A stretch of DNA of 64,000 bases. Origin: Bactrocera neohumeralis. Lineage: Eukaryota; Arthropoda; Insecta; Diptera; Tephritidae. The notes under the pieces are model-generated. The model was not told the DNA's origin. It saw only the letters and a list, made by a program, of their open reading frames with translations, and made no database searches. The stretch covers positions 7,035,341 to 7,099,340 of the forward strand of contig NW_026089624.1 in the NCBI RefSeq assembly GCF_024586455.1. The letters are read 5' to 3'. A program made the translations under genes and the position numbers. Of the stretch, positions 10,363 to 20,809 are shown piece by piece; the stretch's first letter is position 1, and each line of letters opens with the position of its first letter.

Positions 10363-11169
10363 ATGTCTTCGCCGGCTGGACAAAGTAATTAAAATTTATT
10401 ATAATTTATTAAGCATTTAATTAAAGTCAATCGTTTTCCAGATTACGTTGCTCAAAAATCTTTTTCAGAAGTGCAAAGGAAAAGTACACCTTCTTGTATG
10501 ATCTCAGCCAAAAAGAGTACAAAAATAATAAGCTTAAGCAAATAGCTTGGGGTGAAATAGCGGACGCACTTGAATTGCCAAGTAAGATGCGCTTCTATAT
10601 TTACTAAATACTTAGTTCTTTAATAGTATGTGTTGATTAATTTTATTATGTAGAGGATGAAGTGCAAGTGCTGTGGAAACGAACCCGAATTAAATTTAAA
10701 AACGCGCTTGCCAGCAGTAACGTCCCAAGTGGAAGCGCGAGACGAGTACAAAAGCAGCTGGATACTTTTTTGTTATGTTGTGAATTTTTACGGAAATATG
10801 TAGAAGATGAGGAGTAAGTTTTGTTGTTAGTTTCATGACCAAGTCCAAAGTAAATTGTGTAAGAAACGCGTAGGTATTAAATTTCATGAATATATTTACA
10901 GACCAACAACTACAAACTACACTGGCATGCAAGAACTTTTTGACGAAATGGCCGGAGATCCTGAAGTCATAAGCTCCTCCATGGATGAATCTTTATCTAC
11001 CCCAACATTTAAACGCAAGAAGCCAAAATATGGAACTTTTGACACCGAAATGCAAACAGCCTTGCAAAAACTGAATACCTTAGCATCAGGTATTTTAAGT
11101 GCACCACAGGAACCTTTCTATTTATATTTTCAATCAGAAATGGAAAAATTAAGAGAATGTCAAATCTGA
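10363..11169 (+). pseudogene. MADF/Myb-like accessory protein of PIF/Harbinger, four-exon gene with a frame slip
   Basis: Likely exons 10363-10384, 10442-10581, 10654-10813 and 10902-11169. Each is bounded by usable splice sites (gtaatt, ttttccag, gtaaga, tatgtag, gtaagt, tatttacag), and phases agree at the last two junctions. Exon 2 encodes TFLYDLSQKEYKNNKLKQIA, a MADF-type core (Y-D...W-x-E-I-A). Exon 3 adds EVQVLWKRTRIKFKN, and the C-terminus ends with a BESS-like segment. In PIF/Harbinger elements this protein binds terminal repeats and brings the transposase to the nucleus. A one-base frame slip near 10470 separates the predicted start from the MADF frame. The start is therefore tentative and I call it a pseudogene. 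Confidence 0.65.
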
Positions 11170-11287
11170 GCTGAAATCTGAAATAATGCAAAAAATATTT
11201 CAAGCTCAAAAAATGTATTTGTAATTTTTGTATTTTGTAAAATAAAGACAGTTAATTTAGTTTGGAAGTGTTTATTCAAATACAATT

Positions 11288-12798
11288 TCATATATTTTCT
11301 GGCAAGTTTTTGAAATAATTTGTATACATTCTCCTTACTGCGATAGCATCTTGAGATGCATGGTTACTGTGAGAAGACATCACTGGTTGCAGAAAACTTT
11401 GCAAAATGGGTTGCTCTTCGCGTTGTATGTTTTGTAGGTGTACACATACATCAGCCGGTGCTGATTTTTCACGAAGCCAAATATGCATGCAAGCGGTGGC
11501 CTTCACAATATTTCTTGCGGTTTGCTTGCTTGCCATAATTGGTTTCCGGAATATCCGAAAGCGACTGGCCATAATACCAAATGCGTTTTCAACAACTCTT
11601 CGCGCTCTAGACAGATGCTTGTTGAAAATAACTTCTTCTTGTGGTAAATTCATGATATTCCGACCTGGATATGGACGCATAATGTTTCTCCGCAAAGGAA
11701 AAGCCTCATCCGCTAGAAAAACAAATGGAGCAACTTCATTTGAGTTGGGAAGCAGTTTTCCCTCCCCAATTTTCAAATCTGCTGGATGATGCAAAATTTT
11801 GTAACCAAACCTACAACTTTTAAATACACCGCCGTCGCTGTTATGTCCCAATGCTCCTATGTCCACCATAATAAATTTGTAATTGGCATCAGCCACTGCC
11901 ATTAAAATTATACTATGCGTATGTTTATAGTTGTATGTCAGCGAATTGTGGTTCGGAAACGCTTGAAAATTGGTAAGCGTTAATATCGGATTTCTTGAAT
12001 TGATGTAAATGGTAAAGTTTTAAGAAAAAATAAGAAACGATGAATAGTGAGTAATGTAAATATGTATATATGTACATAGGTGGGTAAATATGCTAACAGG
12101 TAGGCATGTAAAAAGATAATCTAGGGTATATTTATGTGTTTATAGACAGATTTAAGAGAAGTTAATATTATACGTACCTGTACAACAACATGTTTCCTGT
12201 CTATTGTTCCTAGGCAATTGGGAAACCCCACTTCAAAAAAAAATCGTCAGCGACATTTGCCCAAACCTCTTCTGAAGGAGCAGGAAAACGAATTGCAATT
12301 TTTTTCCATATGAGCTCACAAGTCTCCCTTATAATATTGGATGTTGTGGATGCACTATTCGAAACCATAAAATCCGATCGATTTCATGCTATCGCCGCTT
12401 GCTAGATATCTACGAAATAAACATTTATGTATGTATGTACATATGCATTTGGAAATATATATGTATGTTTACCTGAGCGATAAAGCTAATCTTTCTGCTT
12501 GTGTTATTTCTTCACTTTTATTCGGTGTGTTCCTCATACTGGGGTCCAATATGTGAAGAAGTTTATCGAAACTGTTGGGGTCCATGCGGTGGAAATTTAT
12601 GAACGTTTCCACATCATTCAATCGAATTTTTGGCATAAGTAGGGTAAAATGCCCCTCTTTCGGCCGCTTCAAAAGCATTTTGCGCACACCGCAGCTTCCT
12701 CCCCTTCCTTTTCGATTTTGTAACCTTTTCCACGTAATTAGCAAGCACAGCTTTTGAATTTCTATGCAGAAGAGTTTAATTAGCTGACATCTCTCCAT
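11288..12798 (-). pseudogene. PIF/Harbinger DDE_4 transposase (HARBI1-like), three exons, frame-slipped
   Basis: Exon 1 (12798-12473) ends ALSLR at a gtaaac donor. Exon 2 (12409-12178) carries SNIIRETCELIWKKIAIRFP and CLGTIDRKHV with the first catalytic Asp. Exon 3 (about 11961-11288) opens with NYKHTHSIILMAVADANYKF and includes DIGALGHNSDGG (second Asp region) and ARRVVENAFGIMASRFRIF (catalytic Glu, the hallmark of HARBI1-type nucleases). Introns are short (63 and about 216 bases). Exon 2 has one frame change near 12370 and another near a nine-T run at about 12240; the exon 3 acceptor appears shifted by one base. Exon 3 itself is open to its stop. It is close to intact and may be only recently inactivated. 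Confidence 0.85.
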
Positions 12799-13020
12799 TG
12801 ATAAGCACAATTTGTCCTCTTGAGAATTTTTATTTGTTTCGTAAAAAAATTTCACCTGTCAAATGACGGATTATCAGCTGTTTACTGCAGTCAAAATAAA
12901 ATGTGCCGAACGAACGATGAACCGTACTTCAGCACGCTCTCCGACAAAATATTTTAGAGAGAAAATAAAAAGTTGTCCGGACGATGAATCCGGCTTTAGA
13001 CCGATTGTTGTCTGAAATGA

Positions 13021-13905
13021 AGAAGACTTCTTCTTCTGTACTGGCATAGACGCGGTAACACCCGAGTTATAGACTGTTTTGCTTCTCGTTTATTCTATTC
13101 GCTATTTTGCGCCAGTTTAAGATACCCAAAGCAATCAGGTCCTTTACAACCGGATCTTTTCAACGGAGTGAAGGCCTTCCTTCGTATTATTTTCTCTAGC
13201 AATAGAATGAAAAAGCCAAACGATAGGAAGTCTCCTTGTCTGAACCCTCGTTTGTCATGGGATGGCTTGGAGAGGCCCTTCCCGATCCTAGAAGATGCCA
13301 AAGCTACTTTCTTTGCTCACCTTGTCGTTAAAGTCACTAAGCACGATTTTGACGTCGTGGCGGTTGCGCTCAAGCGCTCATAGAAGTTATCTTTGGTTTC
13401 ATCGTTCTTCTTCCATCGCGACTTGGGCGCAAATCAGCGATATGTTGTAGAACTTCGCTTTATTGCGGATTGTGGCAAGACATTCATCCAGCGGGGTGAA
13501 TGACAGTAATCGGCGACGGAGTTTCTGTCGCACCACGAATTCAACACCGAATTTGCGCTCTTTTATATGGCCACTGTAGTAAATGCCACAAGGACCTACT
13601 CGCCTATGTCTTTGTCCTGTCCATCGCACTTCTTGGACGGCTGTGATGTCAGCCTTTATTTTCACGAGGACATCAACCAGCTGCGCAGCGGCACTTTCCC
13701 AACGGACATTCCAGGAGCTTGCCCTTAAATCGGAAACCTCAATATGTTTGCAGTGGCCGAGAGCAAAGGGGGATTCTCTATTCATTAGGACTGCTGTTTA
13801 TTTGGCAGGTCCCAAACCGGACGCACAACCCCGAGGAAGGATGTTTCGCTTCTCACTTTAACTTGCCTTCAAACGGATGCTTTTTGGCTACCCAGAGGAT
13901 ACTTT
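13021..13905 (-). mobile_element. RTE-like LINE, internally deleted copy
   Basis: Minus strand. The 5' end at 13905 matches the start of the family (tatcctctgggta region), and the endonuclease part runs to about 13330 (VDVLVKIKADITAVQEVRWT, RHRRVGPCGIYYSGHIKERK). It then jumps, through a deletion that removes most of the RT, to FRQGDFLSFGFFILLLEKII. The 3' terminus gcgtctatgccagtacagaag ends near 13021. Several stops. The 5' end abuts the D-family repeat at 13906. Confidence 0.85.
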
Positions 13906-13999
13906 GTCTATATAACCCTTAATCTATCTCGATTAGTTTTGAATCATACCTACAACCGTTAGGCGAACAAAATTATTATATTTTGTAGCAACAAGTTGA
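13906..13999 (+). repeat. D-family dispersed repeat, right-end fragment
   Basis: tctatataaccctta ... caaccgttaggcgaacaaaa ... gtagcaacaagttg matches the last 95 bases of the full copy at 30937-31971. Here it lies before, not after, the left end of the adjacent copy. Confidence 0.75.
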
Positions 14000-14000
14000 A

Positions 14001-14970
14001 GAGTAAAGGAAACAAGTAAGGAAGGACTAAGTTCGGCTGTCACCGAACATTTTATACTCTCGCATGATAAAGTGATAATCGAGATTTCATTATCCGTCAT
14101 TTACATATTTTTTCAAATACCGTATTTGTGTAAGGATTTTATTCCGCTATCATCAATGGTTCCTAATGTATATATTATACAGAGAAGGCATCAGATGGAA
14201 CTCAAAATAGCGTTTCATTGGAAGAAGGCGTGGTTGTGAACCGATTTCACCCATATTTCGTACATGTCATCAGGGTGTTAAGAAAATATTATATACAGAA
14301 AATCATTAAAATCGGTCTAGTAGTTCCTGAGATATGGTTTTTGGTCCATGAGTGGGCAACGCCACGCCCATTTTCAATTTTTAAAAAAGCTTGTGTCTGA
14401 AGCTTCCTTCGCCATTTCTTCCGTAAAATTTAGTGTTTCTGACGTTTTTGTTAGTCGGTTCTGTTGACGCACTTTTAGTGATTTTCAACATAACCTTTGT
14501 ATGGGAGGTGGGCGTGGTTATTATCCGATTTCTTCCATTTTGGAACTGTATATGGAAATTCCTGAAGAAAACGACTCTGTAGAGGTTGGTTGACATAGCT
14601 ATAGTAGTTTCCGAGATATGTACAAAAAACTTAGTAGGGAGCGGGGTCTCGCCCACTTTGCCAAACAAATTACATCCAAATATGCTCCTCTCTAATGCGA
14701 TCCTTTGTGCCAAATTTCACTTTAATATCTTTATTTATGTCTTAGTTATGACACTTTATAGGTTTTCGGTTTCCGCCATTTTGTGGGCGTGGCAGTGGGC
14801 CGATTTTGCCCATCTTCGAACTTAACCTTCTTATGGAGCCAAGAAATACATGTCCCAAGTTTCATCATGATATCTCAATTTTTACTCAAGTTACAGCTTG
14901 CACGGACGGACGGACAGACAGACATCCGGATTTCAACTCTACTCGTCACCCTAAACACTTTGGTATATAC
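14001..14970 (+). repeat. D-family dispersed repeat, copy interrupted by a MITE
   Basis: Contains the left terminus ttatactctcgca (14052) and runs collinear with 30903-31870, including the cacggacggacggacagacag simple-repeat block. Repeated non-coding DNA; the occasional open frames (14381-14713 minus, for example) recur as decayed equivalents in the other copies and are not genes. The 3' part is missing beyond the MITE. Confidence 0.8.
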
Positions 14971-15529
14971 CAGAGATCGGCATGCGCTGCTGTTTCTCTG
15001 ACTTTAAGCCTACCCCATTAAAAAGTGGATGACTGAACGCCAGCGCAAAGCATGCAGTGCAAGCGCACACCACCACCGCATTTGACGATCAATTTAAGCT
15101 CGCATATACACATTGACTTCGGCAAAGAAGTGTTTCAAGTGTTACGCACGAAACAAACTTGAACACTTTGTTTAATTTGTTGCCGAAGGCATAAGACACT
15201 GCGCTTAGCTTATTGCCGAAGGCATGACACTTTATTTGACTGTTTTTTACTGTATCAACGATTCAATAACTCAAAGCGTCATGCCTTCGTCAATGAGCGA
15301 AACGCAGTGTCTTATGCCTTCGGCAACAAGGCAAACAAAGTGTCTGTATGTCTTTACTGAAACGCCTGGCTGCCGAAGTCAATGCGCACTCCTCGCTTTG
15401 CGCTGGTGTTCTTTCATCCACTTCTTTCTCTTTAGCATTACACGTATCAGTCAATGCCGTGTTCAGTCGCAAAAACAAGAAGTATTGACTAAGTGTACAA
15501 TAATTGCGGCCACCGCATGCAGATCTCTG
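14971..15529. mobile_element. hAT-type foldback MITE, 559 bp, with 8-bp duplication
   Basis: The ends cagagatcggcatgcgctg and (reverse complement) cagagatctgcatgcggtg are inverted repeats. The flanks are gtatatac (14963-14970) and gaatatac (15530-15537), an 8-bp duplication with one mismatch. Internally it folds almost end to end; a perfect arm tgttgccgaaggcataagac (about 15179) recurs inverted at about 15309-15328. No coding sequence. Long palindrome, hAT-like CAGAGAT ends and an 8-bp duplication make it a non-autonomous hAT passenger. Confidence 0.85.
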
Positions 15530-15537
15530 GAATATAC

Positions 15538-15863
15538 GTAGGAGACGTACACGGACGGACAACTCGAAGCGGACAGACATATTAATATTAATATACATAA
15601 ATTTATTATTATTTACTTAAATTTCTATCTAAACAACTATTACTTACATTTTTAACTTAAACTACATAAATACGAAAGAATGCAACCGTGCTATAGTAGC
15701 CATAGTCGACCCCAACCTGACGAATATGCTAGACGCGTACTCGACAACGGATAAGCTGGACAGTTGCTTTTTGAATGTGAATAAAGATACATCTAAATTA
15801 ATATATACTTGCTTACTACAAATTCTGTGTCTACTTATTTCCTACAAATTTTGGGGACTCACC
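15538..15863 (+). other. Possible LTR end followed by a primer-binding-like site
   Basis: The sequence holds aataaagatac (about 15780, a poly-A signal) and ends ttatttcctaca, followed by tttggggactcaccc at about 15849. That stretch resembles the start of a tRNA-Pro primer-binding site (tggggctcgtcc type) with several mismatches. No coding sequence or matching second LTR was found, so this is only a suggestion. Confidence 0.25.
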
Positions 15864-16165
15864 CAGAGAACTTAAAACATAGAGAAGGTGCAGGTTCGAT
15901 GTCGAACAATTTATAAGATTGGAGTATGGAATTCACCTCACAACTTCAGAATTCACGATGTGAAATGTTAACATTTTTAACAGTTCTCCACATATTCAAA
16001 CAGAGAATATGAAGAGAAATAATATACGTTCGGCTTATGATGCCATAACATGTACATACATACATATGCGCAATCAGGGAATATCGAAGAAAAATAAGTT
16101 GTTTGATATTCCATTTTTAACAGCGAAAAATGTGTACAAATACAGCCCTCTCACATACTCATGAA
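15864..16165 (+). repeat. MITE-like repeat with CAGAGAAC terminus, copy 2
   Basis: Starts cagagaacttaaaacatag and aligns throughout with 4143-4440. The same terminal word occurs inverted at about 38408-38434. Confidence 0.6.
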
Positions 16166-16186
16166 CAGGCATGGGCAAAGTCTTAG

Positions 16187-17236
16187 CAGGTGCTAAAAGA
16201 GCGTAATAGAGCCCATACATGAGCACACAAGTGCGTTCGATCGGTGTGAATTCGTTTGCCCATACACGGCACACAAATCCATTTTGCGTTCGTTCTTCAG
16301 AGAGTTAACATGTGCGACAGGCAAGCGGCGAATTTATTTCTAAAGTAGCACTTTTATATATTTCTTTGTGTATTTCGATAAGTTATTCAACTTTTATTTT
16401 TCTTACATTATATGTATGAGCGCTTAGGCAAAAAGCAAAAACTTTGAAGCGTGATTTCTCGGTTTTAATTTTTGCGATTATTCTTAATTGGCGGACAGGA
16501 TAGAAAAAAAACTAAACGTCGTATGGAATTAGGGCAAAGTTTATTATCATTGGCATAAAATTATCTTCTATTTAATGTAAAAAAAAAATTTAAGAAAAGT
16601 CAAGTCTTAACATACTTTTAAACAGCATAAAGTAAAATTTTTTTGATCAAAAGCCACTATTTATTCAATTTTTAATAAAATTTTAAAATTTTGCCCTCGA
16701 TTTTCTTAGTTTAACTAGAAGATAAATTAATAAAAAATATGAATCTCTTTGACTTTTTTGTTTCCGATAGAAATTCATCTGCACCTGCATCCCTGCCCGC
16801 CGTCCGAAAACTGCACATGCGAGATGCATCGGGCAATTGCTTTCCAAAGGCAAAATATCAAAGATTTCGTATCCAAAAAATTTGTGAAAGATGTTCAAAT
16901 AAATAACTATAAAGCCTAAAAATTTCGCTTGAATCAATTATTTCTTTCCCTCCCAAAAAAATCCTCAAAAAAATCGATTTTTTGAAGCCTCGAAAGCAGG
17001 CTCTCCCCTTAACACTTGCCATTGTCCGCGATCTTCACTGTTCGGCGACACGAGAGAAATGAGATTTTGTGCGCCGACAACGCCATGCACGATAAACATG
17101 CTCGCGCACCGATCGTAAAAAATCAAACATTTTCGCGAACATGGATCGGTACGCGAACAAGCCCATACACGATAAACCGCAAGCGCACACATACCGATCG
17201 AACGCACTTGTGTGCTCGTGTATGGGCGCTTTAAGC
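16187..17236. mobile_element. Foldback element with cccatacacg subterminal motifs
   Basis: The left arm (about 16208-16243, agcccatacatgagcacaca then agtgcgttcgatcgg) and the right arm (about 17193-17228) are inverted copies, one mismatch in about 36 bases. The decamer cccatacacg or its complement recurs inside both ends (16258, 17162, 17217), resembling transposase-binding subterminal repeats. The middle is AT-rich without coding sequence. Superfamily not determined and no target duplication found. Confidence 0.65.
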
Positions 17237-17359
17237 TATGTATACGTACACACACCGATTGTCACTAACACGCACAAGCGAAGAGCGTAAAACGAGCACT
17301 TACGATGGAACAAAGCGATGTTAAAATCAGTCTGCAATCAGAAGTTGAACTGAGCAGCA

Positions 17360-18600
17360 CAGTATATACAGTAGATAACCTTTTCGTGGTAGCTTTCTGA
17401 GGGGTGAATAGCGGCCATCTTGGATTTTCAGAGGTAGCAACGCAGTGCTGTATATATTGAGGCAGTAAATACTTAGCAAATTTATTCCATTAAATAACAA
17501 AAACTATAAATATTGTTGCTTAATATAAAAGGAAATTATTTATTAATGACATACATATATTTACTAATATTTGATTTAAACGCCATAGTGTGTCATGTTT
17601 CGCCCATAAAAATATCATTTACTGATAGTCAGATATTCTTTACGTAGTGAGTTCTTATTAATAAAAAGCAGCCCTGTTTTTAGATTTCTCGGTGGTGAGT
17701 TTTCTTCTGAATGTATTTGTTTACAATTGACAGACAGAAAACATAAAATGGTTTGTATTCGTAAGTTTTTGAAATATTATTACCAATAATTTTAATTTAG
17801 AAAGAAGATATTTAGGCATTTGAAGCTGAATTTTTAGTACATCGTTCTAATTCATTTTCCACACCTCCCCAGAGGCTTGCAATAAAGCGCGTTACCGACT
17901 TTTTTTAGGTGTTCGGTTCCCCGGTAGGCCCATTTTCACCTTTACAACTTAAAATAAACATAATTAACAATTTACATAAAAATTTAAATAAAAATATTGC
18001 ACAAAATAATTTAATAATTAATAAAGATTTCTAAGCTCTCACAATAGATGCATCCAAAATCCTACAACTTTATTAAATATATTAAAATACAGAAGCTAAC
18101 TTTTAGAAGGGGGAGGTGAAATGCACAAAAATTTGATGTGCCGAAAATGAGGGCTGGCTGTCTGCCTATTAAAAATTCTTTAAGAAAAATATGTTCTAAT
18201 TCTTATAAAAAGTATTTTAAAACGTCGGGTTGTGAATTTTCGCAGCAATAAAAAGGCTCTACGATTTTTAATATAAACTTTATTATTAACACTAATATGT
18301 ATTCTTATTTAAAACTTCGACATATCTTTCATTTCAAACTCAATTTCCAATTGATGTTTTCCGAGTTGTCAATTTGTATATGTCAAACGACAAATTACCA
18401 CCCAGGATTGCATGTAAAAATTTGGAAATACTTGAAGCGTGTTTAAAAATTGCACAAAAAAAAACAACTGATTTAACATTAAACAACAACTAATATCCCA
18501 ATAAAATTGAATTGAAAAAAGTGTAGCACAACACCCTAAGATTTTCTGGAGGTGATTATATGTATGTAAACAAAGAAAAGGTTTATTACTGTATATACTG
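17360..18600. mobile_element. Inverted-terminal element A, complete copy 2 (1,241 bp)
   Basis: Terminal repeats cagtatatacagtagataac (left) and the inverted cagtatatacagtaataaac (right) match at 18 of 20 bases and continue to cttttc. The interior is non-coding AT-rich DNA with an aaagtcggtaacgcgc box. It is the intact partner of 8553-9744. Flanking duplications are not obvious, so the superfamily is open. Confidence 0.75.
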
Positions 18601-19437
18601 AGGTTTCCACTCACTCCATAGTTGTACAGCTGTTAATGAGTACAGCAAAATTGGTGTGCAGTACAGTGTTTTGGTGTGCAGTTTACTTACTGTACAGTGA
18701 GAGAAGCTTCATGACTGGTATGTCATATGCAAGAATAAGATAAAAAAAACATTGGTTTTATTTTTTCATTGAAAATGTGTTTATTATAAAACATAGAGCT
18801 TAGCAACTAATAATATTTTAATTCAAAGTAATTATATTAATTATTTTATGCTACAAAAGATTCTATATTTAATTCTATATTAGAATGCAGAAATATTATT
18901 TTGTTGACCGGGCACTATATTACGACAAATATACAAAAGACATTCACAAACATATAAAACAACAGATATTTCTAGTTACAAAAAAGATTTGTATATAATA
19001 TAATGGCAATATATAATTTTTGCGCAACAAAAACTTACAGTTTCTTGTGCGTTCATTGCACGACCGTCGTTTTCTTTACCATCCATGTTTGTGTACGTGT
19101 TAAATAATACTGAACTCATCTGCACAGTTGTATAATAGCACAGGCAAGCTGTCCTTATAGTTTTGCTTAATGTACAGCGTATTAAAAAAATGACAAATGT
19201 AGTACTCACTCACAAGGAGTACAACCATATACTGTTCTCACTCTAAGTGAGGTCAAGAAAAATGCTGTGCTACCTACTTCTGCCCTAAGAGGTATACTGT
19301 ACAGCAAAGAATGAGTGCAGTATTTTTAAGAACACTATACTACTGTACAGTTCTGTCAAGCTAGATATGGGTGCATTCATGCAGAAGTCTTTTGCCTATA
19401 CTCCGAGTATAGGCATAAATTATTTTGAGCGGCTCTG
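18601..19437. other. Transposon-like region with clustered TGTACAG motifs and an orphan first exon
   Basis: The word gtacag, mostly as ctgtacag, occurs at least six times between 18620 and 19345, clustering near both sides of the region. On the minus strand at 19085-19038, ATG starts a 16-codon stretch (MDGKENDGRAMNAQET) ending at gtaagttttt, a consensus splice donor. The arrangement resembles the promoter, first exon and binding sites of a DNA transposon whose remainder has been deleted. The last 20 bases are the right hAT terminus. Confidence 0.35.
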
Positions 19438-19445
19438 GTATAAAT
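19438..19445 (+). repeat. 8-bp target-site duplication, right copy (gtataaat)
   Basis: Identical to 5161-5168 and placed directly outside the inverted terminus gagcggctctg. Confidence 0.75.
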
Positions 19446-19734
19446 AGAAGTAAGATCCATGTAATAAGTTAGTCTTAAGAGTATAAATAAAGAGTACACA
19501 TTTCGGTGCAGCTCAAAATATGTATATTCTTTTCACTCATTTTTACTTAACGTAAAAATTAACTCGCGCATTGATCTGCATGTTCATACATTCATATATA
19601 GTTATGTATGTATATGTACGTACATATATTTGTATACATTGCCGAACAATTATGCACAAGCATACAAACATACATATGCGTCCTCATGTGAATATGTCAC
19701 CAACAAAAAATTGAACATGGTCTCAAATAGCAGA

Positions 19735-20029
19735 AGCATCACAAGTCAATATGGCAGCCCAATTGGCGAAGCCCAAATGTAGTAAATTTTACGACCAAAA
19801 CGATTTCATTCATATACGCAGGCGCATATTCTACAAGCGACCTCGCTTCATTCATAAAACAGACGCCGTAACATCTCCCCGAGCATGCCTTTGCCTACAA
19901 ACGACTTTTCGATACGATGGCAAACACTAAAAATCATAAATTGATCAACTTTCTGATGCAAACTCGCAAAACACAAAAAAAAAACACGGAGTGACAAAAG
20001 TGGCAATATAGCTGTTGTCGATTTATAAT
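19735..20029 (-). repeat. R-family non-coding repeat, reverse copy cut by LTR
   Basis: Reverse complement of parts of 54160-54440 (shared words catgcctttgcctacaaacg and agctgttgtcgatttataat). It ends abruptly at 20029 where the LTR begins. The AT-rich flank 19446-19734 may also belong to it but is too diverged for me to align. Confidence 0.65.
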
Positions 20030-20809
20030 TGAATATTTACAAAGATTTCGTGCCATTTATCTCACAGTATTAATACAAAACAAAATGCGCAACGAAATTA
20101 AAAAGAGCACGGAGGAACGTACGATGAATGTCCCAGTTCGTGGTCGAAATCAAAAAGAGGCTGGTGCCTTGTCCGTCGGTCCCTTTTGTTCTTTTTTGTA
20201 TGGTGTCCTCAAGTATGTTGAATTCGTGATATTGTGGTATTGTGTGCGTGTGTTCTGGAATGTGATGATGATGTGGTGTGAAATGAAGATGTGGTGTGGA
20301 ATGTTGATGGTGGTGTATGTAATGTGTATGGTGTGGGAGTGTAATATTGTGAGGGGGGTCGGAGACTTATTTAGCCATTCCGGCCCCTCTAGGCAACCGA
20401 TTAGCTGTCGACGCTGAATAGACCATCCAACCCACTGATGCACTCGCGTTACGGGTTGATGCCTTGTTGCGTGGCTGCGAGGAATAGCTGGCCTATTATC
20501 GTCGCGCATCGCGGTGCGATGTACCAGCGTGTGATGCGGTGTGTTGCGGATTTGCCACAGACCCATCTACTCACACTCTTGCAGCCTATGCGTCTGCGAT
20601 AGGCAGTTCACACAGTGCCGGTGCTGTTGCCGGTGCTGTTACCAGTGCTGTTGCTGGTGCTGTTGCAACGGCAGCTCGGGGCGCTGTGGTAGGCCCAGTG
20701 CGTTAGACGCTGGTAGCCGACCGAACGGTTGATGTGGCTAACACTGGTGTATCTACGTCCATAGTAATCTATGTATAAAGGAGATTGTTAATTATAAATC
20801 TGTCATACA
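20030..20809 (-). repeat. LTR of a BEL/Pao retrotransposon, copy 1
   Basis: Starts tgaatatttacaaagatttc and ends ctgtcataca, so it has TG..CA boundaries in either sense. It is more than 90% identical by eye to 35657-36385. It lies directly after the integrase end of the minus-strand BEL pol, the position of the 3' LTR. It carries a purine-rich gatgatgtggtgtg stretch and a ccggtgctgtt-type short tandem array (about 20618-20675). The open frames on both strands come from repeat composition and I do not treat them as genes. No 5-bp duplication is visible. Confidence 0.65.

Larger units (their letters stand above)
10080..12995. mobile_element. PIF/Harbinger element with terminal repeats and TTA duplication
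   Basis: The left end agtcggattcatcg..tgtccggacaac and the right end gttgtccggacgatgaatccggct form inverted repeats (about 27 bases, one 4-base indel). Both are bounded by tta (10077-10079 and 12996-12998), the trinucleotide target duplicated by PIF/Harbinger transposases. The 2,916-bp interior has the two genes expected for the superfamily, arranged tail to tail: a MADF/Myb-like DNA-binding protein (plus) and a DDE nuclease (minus). Frame slips in both genes suggest it is no longer autonomous. It sits next to an RTE fragment on either side. Confidence 0.85.
5169..19437 (-). mobile_element. hAT element, 14.3 kb including nested insertions
   Basis: The left terminus cagagccgctcgaaataat (5169) is the inverted complement, with one mismatch over the first 18 bases, of the right terminus ending gagcggctctg at 19437. 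Both are flanked by the identical octamer gtataaat, the duplication size made by hAT transposases. The transposase relic at 5421-7203 lies just inside the left end with its C-terminus toward that end. Everything from about 8 to 19.3 kb has been stuffed with later insertions: a PIF/Harbinger element, RTE fragments, MITEs, foldbacks and a duplicated 1.24-kb element. Most of the length therefore does not belong to the original element. The inference depends on the ends belonging together. Confidence 0.7.

Noticed and set aside
13399..13785. A host gene encoding a craniofacial development protein 2-like endonuclease (also at 51009-52385)
   Set aside because: That name is a common misannotation. 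The reading is the AP-like endonuclease of the RTE-like LINE, with LINE 5' and 3' ends attached.
15538..15863. A 5' LTR with a tRNA-Pro primer-binding site
   Set aside because: The tttggggactcaccc match is weak and no partner LTR or gag-pol follows. Kept only as a low-confidence feature.
20085..20566. Overlapping open frames of 110 and 138 codons on both strands, repeated at 35707-36188
   Set aside because: Both lie entirely within the duplicated LTR and owe their length to its biased gatgatgtgg repeats. They show no domain or start context, so I treat them as non-coding.
20541..20732. A cysteine-rich secreted peptide (63 codons with many Cys)
   Set aside because: The Cys pattern comes from the tgctgttgccggtgctg tandem array in the LTR and is absent from the second LTR copy.
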